Origin: Actinomycetota bacterium
GTDB lineage: Bacteria > Actinomycetota > Acidimicrobiia > Acidimicrobiales > Ilumatobacteraceae
NCBI GenBank assembly: GCA_016700055.1
Contig: CP064997.1
Span: 186,001 to 250,000 of the forward strand
Length of the DNA: 64,000 nt
Reading direction: 5' to 3'
The translations under genes and the position numbers were made by a program. This document shows, piece by piece, positions 8,037 through 16,569 of this stretch; the first letter of the stretch is position 1; every line of letters starts with the position of its first letter. The notes beneath the pieces are model-generated. The model did not search any database and had not been told where the DNA came from. It worked only from the letters and a program-made list of their open reading frames with translations.

Positions 8037-8893
8037 AGGTAGGCGGCGCCGATCGCCCCGGCGTGCTCGCCGAGCTCGGCAAAGTGCAGCTCGGGGTGCG
8101 GACGGCGCGAGGGCGCGTACAGCAGCTCGGCGAACGCCCGCCGGAGGGGCTCGTCGAGCACGTCGGCCGCGGAGACGAGGCCGCCGCCGATGACGATCAC
8201 CGCCGGGTCGAGCATGTTGGTCAGGTTGGCGAGGCCGAGAGCGATCCACCAGGCGTAGCGCTCGATCACCTCCAACGCCTCCGCGCTGCCCATGCGGGCC
8301 TCGTCGACCACCTCTTCGCCGCGCCTCGCCCCGGCGAGCCACCCGAGGCCGCTGCCGGAGGCGTAGCGCTCCCAACACCCCCGCCTCCCGCAGGGGCAAG
8401 GCGGCCCGGCGGGATCGACCACCATGTGCCCGATCTCACCGGCGAAGCCGTTGGTGCCCCGCTGCAGCTCGCCCCCGGCGATCACCCCGCCGCCGATGCC
8501 GGTGCCGAGCGTCACCATCACCACGTCGTCGTGGCCGCGGCCGGCACCGGCACGCCATTCGGCCACCGCGGCGCAGGTGGCGTCGTTGTCGACCCGCACC
8601 GCCATGCCCAGCCGTTCGCCGAGCATCGGCCCTACGGCAAGGCCTGCCGCCGCACCGAGGTTCGGCGCCGCGTGCAGCACCCCCGCCCTGTCGACGAGGC
8701 CGGGCACACCGACGCCGAGCGACGCGATCGGCGCGAACCGCTCCGCCAGCTCGGTGAGGACGTCGAGCAGCCGGTCGGCAACGCTTGGTGTGGCCACGCG
8801 GTGCTCGTCGACGACCTCTCCCCGGCTGTCGAGCGCCACGCCGAGGCACTTCGTGCCGCCGACGTCTATGCCGGCGTGACTGGCTTCTGCCAC
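8024..8893 (-). CDS. ROK-family sugar kinase (glucokinase-like)
   Basis: 289 residues from GTG 8893. An ASKHA/ROK kinase with N-terminal AGIDVGGTKCLGVAL (phosphate 1), GVGVPGLVDRAG, VDNDATCAA with the catalytic Asp, GTGIGGGVI (phosphate 2), and the ROK zinc motif GHMVV followed by CPCGRRGCWE. It probably phosphorylates glucose with ATP in the cytoplasm; other hexoses cannot be excluded. The start overlaps the end of the SRPBCC gene by 28 bases, so the two genes are coupled. It is last in the minus-strand run that starts at the HNH gene or QueG. Confidence 0.88.
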   Translation of the reverse strand: MAEASHAGIDVGGTKCLGVALDSRGEVVDEHRVATPSVADRLLDVLTELAERFAPIASLGVGVPGLVDRAGVLHAAPNLGAAAGLAVGPMLGERLGMAVRVDNDATCAAVAEWRAGAGRGHDDVVMVTLGTGIGGGVIAGGELQRGTNGFAGEIGHMVVDPAGPPCPCGRRGCWERYASGSGLGWLAGARRGEEVVDEARMGSAEALEVIERYAWWIALGLANLTNMLDPAVIVIGGGLVSAADVLDEPLRRAFAELLYAPSRRPHPELHFAELGEHAGAIGAAYLGWG

Positions 8894-9333
8894 GGAGAGC
8901 TCGCCTCGGCGCGAACCTTGAGCTCGCGCACGGTGTTCAAGATGCGCTGCTCCGCACGGCGTTTCACGAAACCGGGCAGGGGCACGACGAGCTCGATGGC
9001 CAGGTCGTAGGTGAGCTCGGTGCCCCCGACGTCGGTCGGGTGGAAGCTGAACGATCCGTCGATCGCCCGCATGATGTCGCCGCGCACGATCGTCCATGCC
9101 AACCGCTCGGGGGCACTGGCGTAGTCGTAGGCCAGCACGTAGTGCGTGCTGCGCCCGAGGGCGGACGTGCGGAACTCGACCTGCGTCACCCGGCCGTCGT
9201 CGTCGCGCGCCCGCACGATGGCCTCCTTCACGTCACGAGCCCAGTCGGGGTAGCGCTCGAAGTCGATCGCGATCGCGTAGCACCTGTCGAGCGGCGCGTC
9301 GATCGAGATCGTGAGTGACGCGGTGTCGGCCAT
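8866..9333 (-). CDS. SRPBCC (START/Bet v1-like) family protein
   Basis: 155 residues from ATG 9333. The pattern ISIDAPLDRCYAIAIDFERYPDWARDVKEA at the N-terminus, a run of strands, and a long C-terminal helix from about 115 (LPGFVKRRAEQRILNTV) match the polyketide cyclase/SRPBCC hydrophobic-ligand fold. The ligand is unknown. I recall a similar small SRPBCC gene near the PimB mannosyltransferase in mycobacteria, so a lipid or envelope role is possible; this is inference from neighbours. Confidence 0.75.
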   Translation of the reverse strand: MADTASLTISIDAPLDRCYAIAIDFERYPDWARDVKEAIVRARDDDGRVTQVEFRTSALGRSTHYVLAYDYASAPERLAWTIVRGDIMRAIDGSFSFHPTDVGGTELTYDLAIELVVPLPGFVKRRAEQRILNTVRELKVRAEASSPWQKPVTPA

Positions 9334-9344
9334 AGGGATTGTTT

Positions 9345-9827
9345 CTAGTCGATCGATGCCGCCCGGCGCGGCCCGAACGCGCCGTGACGCGCGGCCCAGA
9401 GCCCGTTCAGCCCCAGCCCGAACATCGGCACCAGCACCCCGAAGGCGAGCGACGACCCGGGCCGGCCGTCGGTGGTCGGCCGGGAGAGTGCCGTGCCGAG
9501 CCCGACGGCGCACTGCAGCGCGAGCGCGGTCAGCATCGGGCGCTTGACGCTGCGGGGAATTGCCGCGCCGGTGTGGAAGTACAGCTCGGCCACGCTCAGC
9601 TCGTCATGGCGGCTGCGCTGCACCGCTGTCCAGTAGCCGGCCAGGAAGGCGACCACGCCGAACGCGAAAAGACCGAGGGCCACTGCCACGCCTTGGGTCC
9701 GGGCGAAGCCGCCGGTCGCCGCGGCCGCCCACACCGCCGACACGGTGAAGACGGCGGTGCCGGCGAGGTCGAACCACACGAGGCCCGCACCGCGGCCTCC
9801 CGGGAACGATGTCTCCGGCGCGCTCAT
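9345..9827 (-). CDS. predicted four-helix membrane protein
   Basis: 160 residues from ATG 9827. There are four hydrophobic segments, roughly at 16-38, 42-62, 95-113 and 125-147, and a polar loop around 65-90 (WTAVQRSRHDELSVAE). No catalytic motif is seen and the family is not recognised. Its start overlaps the glycosyltransferase stop (ATGA at 9824-9827). It lies between the glycosyltransferase and the SRPBCC protein, so a role in envelope lipid handling is conceivable but unproven. Confidence 0.65.
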   Translation of the reverse strand: MSAPETSFPGGRGAGLVWFDLAGTAVFTVSAVWAAAATGGFARTQGVAVALGLFAFGVVAFLAGYWTAVQRSRHDELSVAELYFHTGAAIPRSVKRPMLTALALQCAVGLGTALSRPTTDGRPGSSLAFGVLVPMFGLGLNGLWAARHGAFGPRRAASID

Positions 9828-10945
9828 CGCTCCACACCCAGGGCCGTGCCGAGGCGGGCGGCGAGCACGTCGTAGGAGAACTCGCTGACCGCCCGCTCGC
9901 GCGCGGCGACACCCATCGCCCGGCGACGGTCGTCGTCGTCGAGCAGCTCGGCGATGGTGTCGGCGACGAGCGCAACGTCGTTCGGTTGGCGCACGACCAC
10001 TCCGGTGACGCCGTCGGTCACGGCCTCGGCCGCTCCCCCGCTGTCGCCCGCGACCTGGGCCACGCCGCTGGCCGCAGCCTCGACGAAGACGATGCCGAAG
10101 CCCTCCTGCTCGAGCCCTCCCCACCGGTTGCGGCACAGCATCGTGCACAGGTCGGCGCAGGCGTACAGCGGGGGAAGGTCGTCGTGGGGCACCCGACCGA
10201 GGAACCGCACCGGCGCCCCCAGGCTCTGCGCGAGCTGCTCCAGGCGTGAACGGTCGCGGCCCGCGCCGGCGATCGCGAGGAGCAGATCGGGACGCTTCGG
10301 GGCCAGCTCGGCGACGGCGCGGATCGCGGTGTCGAAGCCCTTGCGCGGCACCAGCCGGCTGACCGCCACGATCAGCTCCGCGTCGACAGGCAACCCGAGG
10401 TGCCGGCGCGCAGCCAACCGTTCGGCGTCGTCGAACGGGCGGAAGCGCTCTACGTCGACCCCGGGCGGCACGATCGTGAGCGGTAGCACGCCACCTGCGG
10501 CGCGCTCTGCCTCGGCCGCCGGGTAGCCGCCGGCGGCGATCACGTGCTCGGCGCGGCGCAGCACGCGCGCCAGGAGCTGCTTCGAACCGGGCAGGCGGCC
10601 GGGAACGGTGACCTCTGCCCCGTGGAGCACCACGTAGAACGGCAGATCGAGGGCCGGGCCGACCATGCCGAGGGGCACCCCTGGGTCGAGCACGACGAAG
10701 TCGGCCCCGATCTCGGCGGCCAGCTCGTTGATCCGGCGCGCCATCCACGGATGCGGCAGCAGCACGGCCTCGCGGGTGCGTTCCACGCGGAACGGCTGCT
10801 GCGCGTCAAACTCCGCCGCGCCCCTGTAGGGGCTGGTCAGCACCGCGAACGAGTCGGGAGGCAGCCTGCGCCACCACTCCCAGAGCAATGACTGGATGCC
10901 ACCGATCTTCGGCGGGAAGTCGTTCGTGACGAGCAGGTGCTTCAA
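9824..10945 (-). CDS. GT4 glycosyltransferase (PimB-like mannosyltransferase)
   Basis: 373 residues with a GT-B fold. The N-terminal acceptor half opens with LLVTNDFPPKIGGIQS, and the C-terminal donor half has VSRLVPRKGFDTAIRA and the donor-binding EGFGIVFVEAAASG (EX7E-type). The closest pattern I know is the GDP-mannose:phosphatidylinositol-monomannoside mannosyltransferase PimB and related GT4 enzymes; donor and acceptor are inferred. The start is TTG 10945, the only plausible start before the conserved N-terminus; it overlaps the QueG stop as TTGA. Its own stop overlaps the membrane-protein start. Confidence 0.85.
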   Translation of the reverse strand: MKHLLVTNDFPPKIGGIQSLLWEWWRRLPPDSFAVLTSPYRGAAEFDAQQPFRVERTREAVLLPHPWMARRINELAAEIGADFVVLDPGVPLGMVGPALDLPFYVVLHGAEVTVPGRLPGSKQLLARVLRRAEHVIAAGGYPAAEAERAAGGVLPLTIVPPGVDVERFRPFDDAERLAARRHLGLPVDAELIVAVSRLVPRKGFDTAIRAVAELAPKRPDLLLAIAGAGRDRSRLEQLAQSLGAPVRFLGRVPHDDLPPLYACADLCTMLCRNRWGGLEQEGFGIVFVEAAASGVAQVAGDSGGAAEAVTDGVTGVVVRQPNDVALVADTIAELLDDDDRRRAMGVAARERAVSEFSYDVLAARLGTALGVER

Positions 10946-12117
10946 GTCGGTCTGGTCTCGGGCAGGTTGGCGAGCTCGTCGGCGACGAGCGGGTCGGTGT
11001 CGGCGCCGGCCGACGGGAGCAGGTCGCGACGGCCGAGCCGGGCCGCGGCCCACACTGCATGGGCACGCAGCAGCGGGTCGGCGTGGCCAAGGTAGCGGCA
11101 CAACAGCTCGGCGACGACGTCGTCGGAGCCGTTCGCGGTGTTGGCGAGCACGACCAGCGCGTTGCGCCGCCACCAGCGCGGATCACGCCCGGCCAGGTAC
11201 CACCGGCCGTAGCGTTCGACCAGCTCGTCGTCGGTGGCGCGCAGCACCCACGCCGTGTCGACCCGGTTCTGCACCTCACCGGCGGCCGCCGGGGTGGTGT
11301 GGGTGTGGCGGGCGCCGAGGCGCACCGTCGGCGGGCACACCTCTTGGCAGTCGTCGCAGCCGTAGAACCTGTCGCCGAGGGCGACGCGATGGTCGCTGGG
11401 GAACACGCCCGGCTTCTGCACCAGCCAGGCCAGGCAGCGCCGGGCGTCGACCACTCCCGGCGCGACGATGGCCTGCGTCGGGCAGGCGTCGAGGCAACGC
11501 ACGCAGGTGCCGCAGGCGTCGTCCACGGGACCCTCCGACGGTGCCAGCTCGGCCGTGGTCACCACGCAGCCGAGGACGAACCAGCTCCCTGCACCGGGGA
11601 TGAGCAGGTTCGCGTTCTTCCCGAACCAGCCGAGGCCGGCACGCCACGCGACCTCACGGTCGACGATCGAATTGTCGTCCGCGTACGCGACCGCGCGATG
11701 ACCGTCGGCCCGCAGCCGATCGGCGACCGCCCGCAGCGCCACGCGCAACGGCTGGTAGTGGTCGACCCAGGCGTAGCGGGCGACGCGCCCGCTCCCCGCC
11801 ACCGCTTGCTGCTCGGCGGAGGACTCGGCCGCAGGCTCGTCGGCCAGCCGGTAGCTGCGGGCGCCGACCAGCACCGAGCGCGCCCCGGGCACCGCCCGGC
11901 GCGGGTCGGTCGAGCGCTGCGGATTGCGGTAGGTGAACTGCATCGTGTCGGCCAGCCCGGCCGCACCACGATCGTGCAACGCGGTCAGCGCCCGGTCGAG
12001 CACGTCGGCGGTGGTCACCCCGACGTGATCGAGGCCATGCTCACGGCCGAGCTCGACCAGCTCGCTCAGATACCCATCGTCGACCGGCCTCACCAGGGTG
12101 CGCTCAGCCGGCCTCAC
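10942..12117 (-). CDS. queG: epoxyqueuosine reductase
   Basis: Reduces epoxyqueuosine to queuosine in tRNA, the last step of queuosine synthesis, using cobalamin and two [4Fe-4S] clusters. Visible features are ARYAWVDHYQPLR, WRAGLGWFGKNANLL, the ferredoxin cluster CGTCVRCLDACPTQAI, a second Cys set YGCDDCQEVCP, and a C-terminal helical (HEAT-like) region rich in Leu/Ala from about 290. 391 residues from GTG 12117 fits the family. No other queuosine gene is seen in the window. It is translationally coupled to the glycosyltransferase downstream; the link between the two is unclear. Confidence 0.9.
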   Translation of the reverse strand: MRPAERTLVRPVDDGYLSELVELGREHGLDHVGVTTADVLDRALTALHDRGAAGLADTMQFTYRNPQRSTDPRRAVPGARSVLVGARSYRLADEPAAESSAEQQAVAGSGRVARYAWVDHYQPLRVALRAVADRLRADGHRAVAYADDNSIVDREVAWRAGLGWFGKNANLLIPGAGSWFVLGCVVTTAELAPSEGPVDDACGTCVRCLDACPTQAIVAPGVVDARRCLAWLVQKPGVFPSDHRVALGDRFYGCDDCQEVCPPTVRLGARHTHTTPAAAGEVQNRVDTAWVLRATDDELVERYGRWYLAGRDPRWWRRNALVVLANTANGSDDVVAELLCRYLGHADPLLRAHAVWAAARLGRRDLLPSAGADTDPLVADELANLPETRPT

Positions 12118-12132
12118 GGCTACGAAGCGTAT

Positions 12133-13440
12133 TCACCGGGCCCGCCCTTCCTCATCGCCCTCGTTGCTGTCGTCGTCGTTGTCGATCGCTTCTTCGGCGG
12201 CTGCTTTGTCTTCGGCGGCCTGTGCTTGTTGGTTGCGCCAGCGGATGAGGGCGCGGAGGCGGTCGAGGTCGCCGATCGGTCTCACGGGTTGGGGTTTGAC
12301 CTGGTGGTGGTCGCTGACGTCGGGGTGGCGGTTGTGGAAGGCGCACAGCAGCCTCCCGTTGAACTGGCTGGTCTGCCCGCCGTCACGCCAGGCGGTGATG
12401 TGGTCGACGTCGCAACGCTCCACGGTCTCATAGCAACCCGAGCTGTGTTGGCAGCGGCGATCACGGACTTCGATCGCCCGGCGTAGGGCGCCGGTGAAGC
12501 GGCGTTTGTGGGTGACGGCGATGACGGTGGTCTTGTTGTCGAAGATCACCGATTCCACTAGTGCGTCGTTGACCAGTCCGGCTGCTTGGCCGGGGGTGAT
12601 CACGGTGCCGTTGGACAACTCACACATGTGCCGCAGCGTCTCGTCGCCGACGAGCACGGTGACAAGTGGCCGCTGGCGGCCGGTCTTGGACGCGGCTGAG
12701 CGTTTGGCCATCTCCACCAACGCCGCCGCCCGCCGCTGCGTCGCGGTTCTCACCACCAGTTGTGCCTTGTCGGCGAGCAGCAGTTGGCGTTCCAGGCGGT
12801 TGAGTTCGTTGGTGAACACCGCCCCCGACACCGCGTCGAGCTGACCGTTGATCACCACCGTGCCATCCAAGGTCGCCGACGCGTGCAACGAGTTGGCGCT
12901 CTCGTTGCGTTCGGCTTCGTCCTCCGCCGCGGCGGCGTCGGCGCGTTGGCGCCAGTACTTGACCAGCCGTTCGGCGTCGGGGAACGGCAACCGGGCGCAT
13001 TGATCGACGAGCCATTGCTCGCTGTCGGCGAACGCCGCTCGGCAGGGCTCCTTGCGCGCCTTGGCGAACAGGTAGACGTGATCCAACGACAGCTGACCGG
13101 CGGTGATCGCCGCTGCGGTCTTCGTCATCACGGCAAGGTCCCGCGCCCGGGCGAGCTCCACCCTGGCGGAGTGCGTGGAGGTGTTCGTCTCCCGGGCCAG
13201 GCGGTGAGCGGGGCTGCGCGACCCGTCTGCGGCCCACACCCCACGCGTATCCCAGCGGCGAACGACAGCGGCGCGGGCCACCCCCAACCGGGCGGTGCAG
13301 CGCTGCACGGCGATCGTCAACGCGTGCAGCCTGTCGTCAGACAGACCGTCGAGGTCGAGCCGAGACAGGGCATCGACCCCGGCGTTCAAAGCCGCCAGCG
13401 CCTCGTCCTCGACCCCTACAACCCCGACTGAGGGTTCCAT
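12133..13440 (-). CDS. DUF222/HNH endonuclease (13E12 repeat family)
   Basis: 435 residues from ATG 13440. A helical N-terminal DUF222 region (about 1-300) is followed by a C-terminal HNH nuclease: RRAIEVRDRRCQHSSGCYET (Cys pair), then CDVDHITAWRDGGQTS with the HNH first His, and LLCAFHNR with the final His/Asn. The tail is acidic (EAIDNDDDSNEGDEEG). The family is multicopy and mobile-looking in many actinobacteria; its function is unknown. The 5' side carries a perfect LexA-like box inside a leaderless promoter, so damage induction is likely. Runs of GTTG/TTGG make local composition slightly less GC-biased than its neighbours. Confidence 0.88.
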   Translation of the reverse strand: MEPSVGVVGVEDEALAALNAGVDALSRLDLDGLSDDRLHALTIAVQRCTARLGVARAAVVRRWDTRGVWAADGSRSPAHRLARETNTSTHSARVELARARDLAVMTKTAAAITAGQLSLDHVYLFAKARKEPCRAAFADSEQWLVDQCARLPFPDAERLVKYWRQRADAAAAEDEAERNESANSLHASATLDGTVVINGQLDAVSGAVFTNELNRLERQLLLADKAQLVVRTATQRRAAALVEMAKRSAASKTGRQRPLVTVLVGDETLRHMCELSNGTVITPGQAAGLVNDALVESVIFDNKTTVIAVTHKRRFTGALRRAIEVRDRRCQHSSGCYETVERCDVDHITAWRDGGQTSQFNGRLLCAFHNRHPDVSDHHQVKPQPVRPIGDLDRLRALIRWRNQQAQAAEDKAAAEEAIDNDDDSNEGDEEGRAR

Positions 13441-13446
13441 AGACCT

Positions 13447-13452
13447 AGTATA
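13447..13452 (-). promoter_or_regulatory. -10 hexamer TATACT, leaderless promoter of the HNH gene
   Basis: TATACT on the minus strand, 6 bases before ATG 13440, so transcription would start at the A of ATG. There is no Shine-Dalgarno. It lies one base from the LexA-like box. Confidence 0.7.
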
Positions 13453-13466
13453 CGAACATATGTTCG
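13453..13466 (-). promoter_or_regulatory. LexA/SOS box CGAACATATGTTCG
   Basis: A perfect 14-bp palindrome matching the actinobacterial SOS consensus GAAC-N4-GTTC with flanking C/G. Its centre lies about 19.5 bases upstream of the predicted transcription start, between -10 and -35, where a bound repressor blocks RNA polymerase. Confidence 0.85.
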
Positions 13467-13582
13467 CCCCGTCAACCCCGAAGAGCTGAATTTCCTGTGT
13501 GGCATCGGCGTGGCCGCCACCCCCTCCGCACACCGCTCGGGCATGCCATACGCTGCGCCGCACGCACGATCGGGGGGATCCC

Positions 13583-15115
13583 ATGCGCCAGCTCAACGGG
13601 ATGGACGTCAGCTTCCTCAACATGGAGACGCCGACCACCTACGGCCACGTCTCGTCGCTGAACCTGTACGACCCGAGCGGCGTCCCCGGGGGCGCCGGGC
13701 TCGAGGCCACCAAGGCACTCATCTTGGAGCGCATCGACGAGCTCGCGCCGTTCCGCCGTCGCCTGGTCGGGGTGCCGCTCGGGCTCGACCTGCCGTACTG
13801 GATCGAGGATCCGGCGTTCGACATCGACTTCCACGTCCGCCACCACGCCGTACCTCCGCCGGGCACGCCCCAGCAGCTCTCCGAGGTGGTCAGCCGCATC
13901 GTCGCCCGCCCCCTCGACCGCGGCCGACCGTTGTGGGAGCTCTACGTCATCGAGGGCGTCGACGAAGGACGCCTGATCGCCCAGCTCACGAAGGTGCACC
14001 ACGCGACGATCGACGGTGCATCGGGGGCGATGATGCTCGCCGCGATGCTGGCTCCCGACGCGGCGTACCGGCCGTCGGGTGAGACGGCGCCGTGGGTGCC
14101 AGAGCCGGTGCCCTCCGACTCCGAGATGCTCCGGATCACCGCCCGCGAGTACCTGCGCCGTCCGGAAAAGGTCGTCAGGCTGTCGGTGCGGACCCTGCGC
14201 GAGCTGGCCGCGTCCACGCAGAACGGTGGGCTGCGGGCGCTGGCCGACCTCGCCGCCCAGCCGATCCCGGGACCGGTCGGCAGTGCCATGCGCCGCCGCC
14301 TGCGCGCCGACCGGGGCACCGAGACCGACCACCCGCCCGCACTCCCACCCACGCAAGCGCCGCGCACGCCGTGGAACCACGCGATCAGCGCTCACCGGCG
14401 CTTCGCGTACACGTCGATCCCGTTGGAAGACGCGAAGCAGGTGCGTCGCGCCGTCGGCTGCACGTTCAACGACGTGGTGATGGCGCTGTGCAGCACCACG
14501 CTGCGCAAGTACCTGCTGCACCACGACTGCCTGCCGGAGGAATCGCTGATCGCGATGGTCCCGGTCAGCGTGCGCAGCGGCGACGAGGGCGACACCTACC
14601 AGAACCGGGTCAGCGGCCTGCTCGCCGACCTCGCCACGAACGAAGCCGACCCGGCACGCCGGCTGCGGCGGGTGCAGGAGTCGATGGACGCCGCCAAGGC
14701 AGGCTTCGCGACGATTCCCGCGGAGGCGCTGCAGGACTTCTCCCAGTTCGCTCCCCCGGCCATCGCCGCCCGCGCGATGCGCATGGCGAGCCAGCTGCGC
14801 ATCGCCGACCGGATGAACCCGCCGTTCAACCTGATCATCTCGAACGTCCCCGGCCCCGGGTACCCGCTCTACTCCGCCGGGGCCGAGCTGAAGCACTTCT
14901 ACCCCGTGTCCGCCGTCGCCGACGGCCAGGGCCTGAACATGACCGTGCAGAGCTACAACGGCAGCCTCGACTTCGGGTTCGTCTCGTGCCGGGAGCTGGT
15001 GCCCGACCTGTGGCTGATGACCGTCCTGCTGCAAGAGGCGATGCAGGAGATGCTCGCCGCGGTCACCCCGCGCGCCAGCGCCGGGAAGCCAGCTCGGCCA
15101 CGGCGACGACGGTGA
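13583..15115 (+). CDS. WS/DGAT-type wax ester synthase/diacylglycerol acyltransferase
   Basis: Makes wax esters or triacylglycerol from acyl-CoA and an alcohol or diacylglycerol, at the membrane. The catalytic motif HHATIDG sits at 139-145, after LDRGRPLWELYVIEG, and the C-terminal motif NVPGPGYPLY is present; 510 residues is slightly long for the family. The start is ATG 13583, preceded by GGGGGGA at 13572-13578; a TACGCT -10-like hexamer lies about 30 bases upstream. The last ~18 codons overlap the convergent GMC gene by 53 bases and encode a basic tail. Specificity is unknown. Confidence 0.9.
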   Translation: MRQLNGMDVSFLNMETPTTYGHVSSLNLYDPSGVPGGAGLEATKALILERIDELAPFRRRLVGVPLGLDLPYWIEDPAFDIDFHVRHHAVPPPGTPQQLSEVVSRIVARPLDRGRPLWELYVIEGVDEGRLIAQLTKVHHATIDGASGAMMLAAMLAPDAAYRPSGETAPWVPEPVPSDSEMLRITAREYLRRPEKVVRLSVRTLRELAASTQNGGLRALADLAAQPIPGPVGSAMRRRLRADRGTETDHPPALPPTQAPRTPWNHAISAHRRFAYTSIPLEDAKQVRRAVGCTFNDVVMALCSTTLRKYLLHHDCLPEESLIAMVPVSVRSGDEGDTYQNRVSGLLADLATNEADPARRLRRVQESMDAAKAGFATIPAEALQDFSQFAPPAIAARAMRMASQLRIADRMNPPFNLIISNVPGPGYPLYSAGAELKHFYPVSAVADGQGLNMTVQSYNGSLDFGFVSCRELVPDLWLMTVLLQEAMQEMLAAVTPRASAGKPARPRRRR

Positions 15116-16487
15116 GGTGGGTGTTGGCGCGGGGCAGCTCGGGCAGCACCGACGCGTCGCACACGCGCAGGCCTTCGTAGCCGATCACCCGGCAGCCGGT
15201 GTCGACGACCGCCGCGTCGTCGTCACGGCCACCCATCCTGCACGTGCCCGACCCGTGCACGTAGTCGCCGGTGCGGGCGCGCAGCCAGGCGGCGACGTCG
15301 TCGGCGGAGCTGCCCAGGCTGTCCAGCGGCGTCCCGACGTCGTCGAGGTACGCCTCGCTCACCGCCGCCCGGAACGGTGCCGTGTCGAGCAGGCGGCGCA
15401 CGACGGCGACGCCGGCGGTGAGCGCCTCGACATCGCGCTCGTCGGACAGCATGTCCAGCTCCACCACGGGCTCGACGCGGGGGTCGGGGTCGGCGACCAC
15501 GACGCGCCCGCGGGAGTGGGCGCGCATCAGCGCCAGGGCGAGCAGGCCGAGCGACGGCGCCGCCGGCCCGAGGTGGTTCATCGGCAGCAGCTGCAGGTCG
15601 GCGTCGGCGACGCCCGACGAGAAGCGCCCGAGCGTGGCGAGTGCCAGGCCGTGGGGATCGACCCGATCGCGAAGGACGAGGGCGACGGCCGCCGACGGGT
15701 GGTCTTCCAGGCCGCGCCCGATGCCGGGGCGGTCGACGCCGCTGCGGGCCAGCACGGCTGGTGAGTGGATGGCACCGGCGGCGAGCACGACCTCACCTGC
15801 CTCCACCTCTTCGCCGCCTGCCAGGCGCACACCGCGGCAGATCCGCCCGTCGAGCAACAACTCGCCGACCAGCGCCTCGCCCCTCACCGCGAGGTTGCGC
15901 CGGCCCTGCGCTGCCCCCAGGTACACGTCGGCCGCCGAAGCCCGCCGGCCGTCGGCGCCGATCGTCAACCACGCCGGCCCGGCTCCCCAGGCGCCAGGCC
16001 GGTGGTGGTCGGCGCAGCTCGGCCAGCCGATCTCGGCCGCAGCGTCGACGAGGGCGGTGTCCACCGGGCCCCACGCCGCGCGGTCCGTGCGGCGCATCGG
16101 CACCGGCAGCGCTTGTAGCACGGGACCGATGTCGGCCCACCCCCAGCCGTGGCAGCCGTGTTCGGACTGCCACCGGTCGTAGTCGGCGGGCAGCCCCCAC
16201 AAGCCGATCATCGCGTTGACGGCGGAGGACCCGCCGAGGCCACGGCCGCGCACGTAGGGGCGCGGCTCTTGTCCGACCACGCGCCGGGCGAGGAGCCCCG
16301 GCCAGGTGCGCCCAGGCTCCTCGATCGCGTCGAAGAACGACGGCCCGCGGTAGGTCGGTGGGTCGGCCGAGCCGGCCTCGAGCAGCAGCACTGTGCGCTC
16401 GGTGTCCTCGGAGAGGCGGGCGGCCAGCACGCAGCCGGCCGAACCCGCGCCGACGACGACCACGTCTGCTCGGCCGTGACCTCCCAC
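15063..16487 (-). CDS. GMC-family FAD-dependent oxidoreductase (choline dehydrogenase-like)
   Basis: 474 residues from GTG 16487. The N-terminal dinucleotide fold ADVVVVGAGSAGCVLAARL is followed by EAGSAD, the GMC signature GRGLGGSSAVNAMIG, a second signature around EVVLAAGAIHSPAVL, and the C-terminal catalytic region HGSGTCRMG (active His) with NTHLTVVAVAE (partner Asn). It oxidises an alcohol group with FAD; the substrate is unknown. The family is usually 500-560 residues, so this is a short member. A TAATGT hexamer 7 bases before the GTG supports the start. It is divergent from the purine operon. Confidence 0.88.
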   Translation of the reverse strand: MGGHGRADVVVVGAGSAGCVLAARLSEDTERTVLLLEAGSADPPTYRGPSFFDAIEEPGRTWPGLLARRVVGQEPRPYVRGRGLGGSSAVNAMIGLWGLPADYDRWQSEHGCHGWGWADIGPVLQALPVPMRRTDRAAWGPVDTALVDAAAEIGWPSCADHHRPGAWGAGPAWLTIGADGRRASAADVYLGAAQGRRNLAVRGEALVGELLLDGRICRGVRLAGGEEVEAGEVVLAAGAIHSPAVLARSGVDRPGIGRGLEDHPSAAVALVLRDRVDPHGLALATLGRFSSGVADADLQLLPMNHLGPAAPSLGLLALALMRAHSRGRVVVADPDPRVEPVVELDMLSDERDVEALTAGVAVVRRLLDTAPFRAAVSEAYLDDVGTPLDSLGSSADDVAAWLRARTGDYVHGSGTCRMGGRDDDAAVVDTGCRVIGYEGLRVCDASVLPELPRANTHLTVVAVAELASRRWRAG

Positions 16488-16494
16488 CGGGGCG

Positions 16495-16500
16495 ACATTA
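16495..16500 (-). promoter_or_regulatory. -10 hexamer TAATGT, leaderless promoter of the GMC gene
   Basis: TAATGT on the minus strand, spaced 7 bases from GTG 16487. There is no Shine-Dalgarno. Confidence 0.55.
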
Positions 16501-16556
16501 CGGCCGCGCCGACTGACTTTTCGTACAGCGACGAACCGCCCCGGGCCGGGGGTCCC

Positions 16557-16562
16557 TATGGT
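16557..16562 (+). promoter_or_regulatory. -10 hexamer TATGGT, leaderless promoter of the purine operon
   Basis: TATGGT lies 7 bases before ATG 16570. With no leader there is no room for a 5' riboswitch, so control of the operon must be by upstream DNA binding or other means. Confidence 0.55.
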
Positions 16563-16569
16563 CGCAGCC

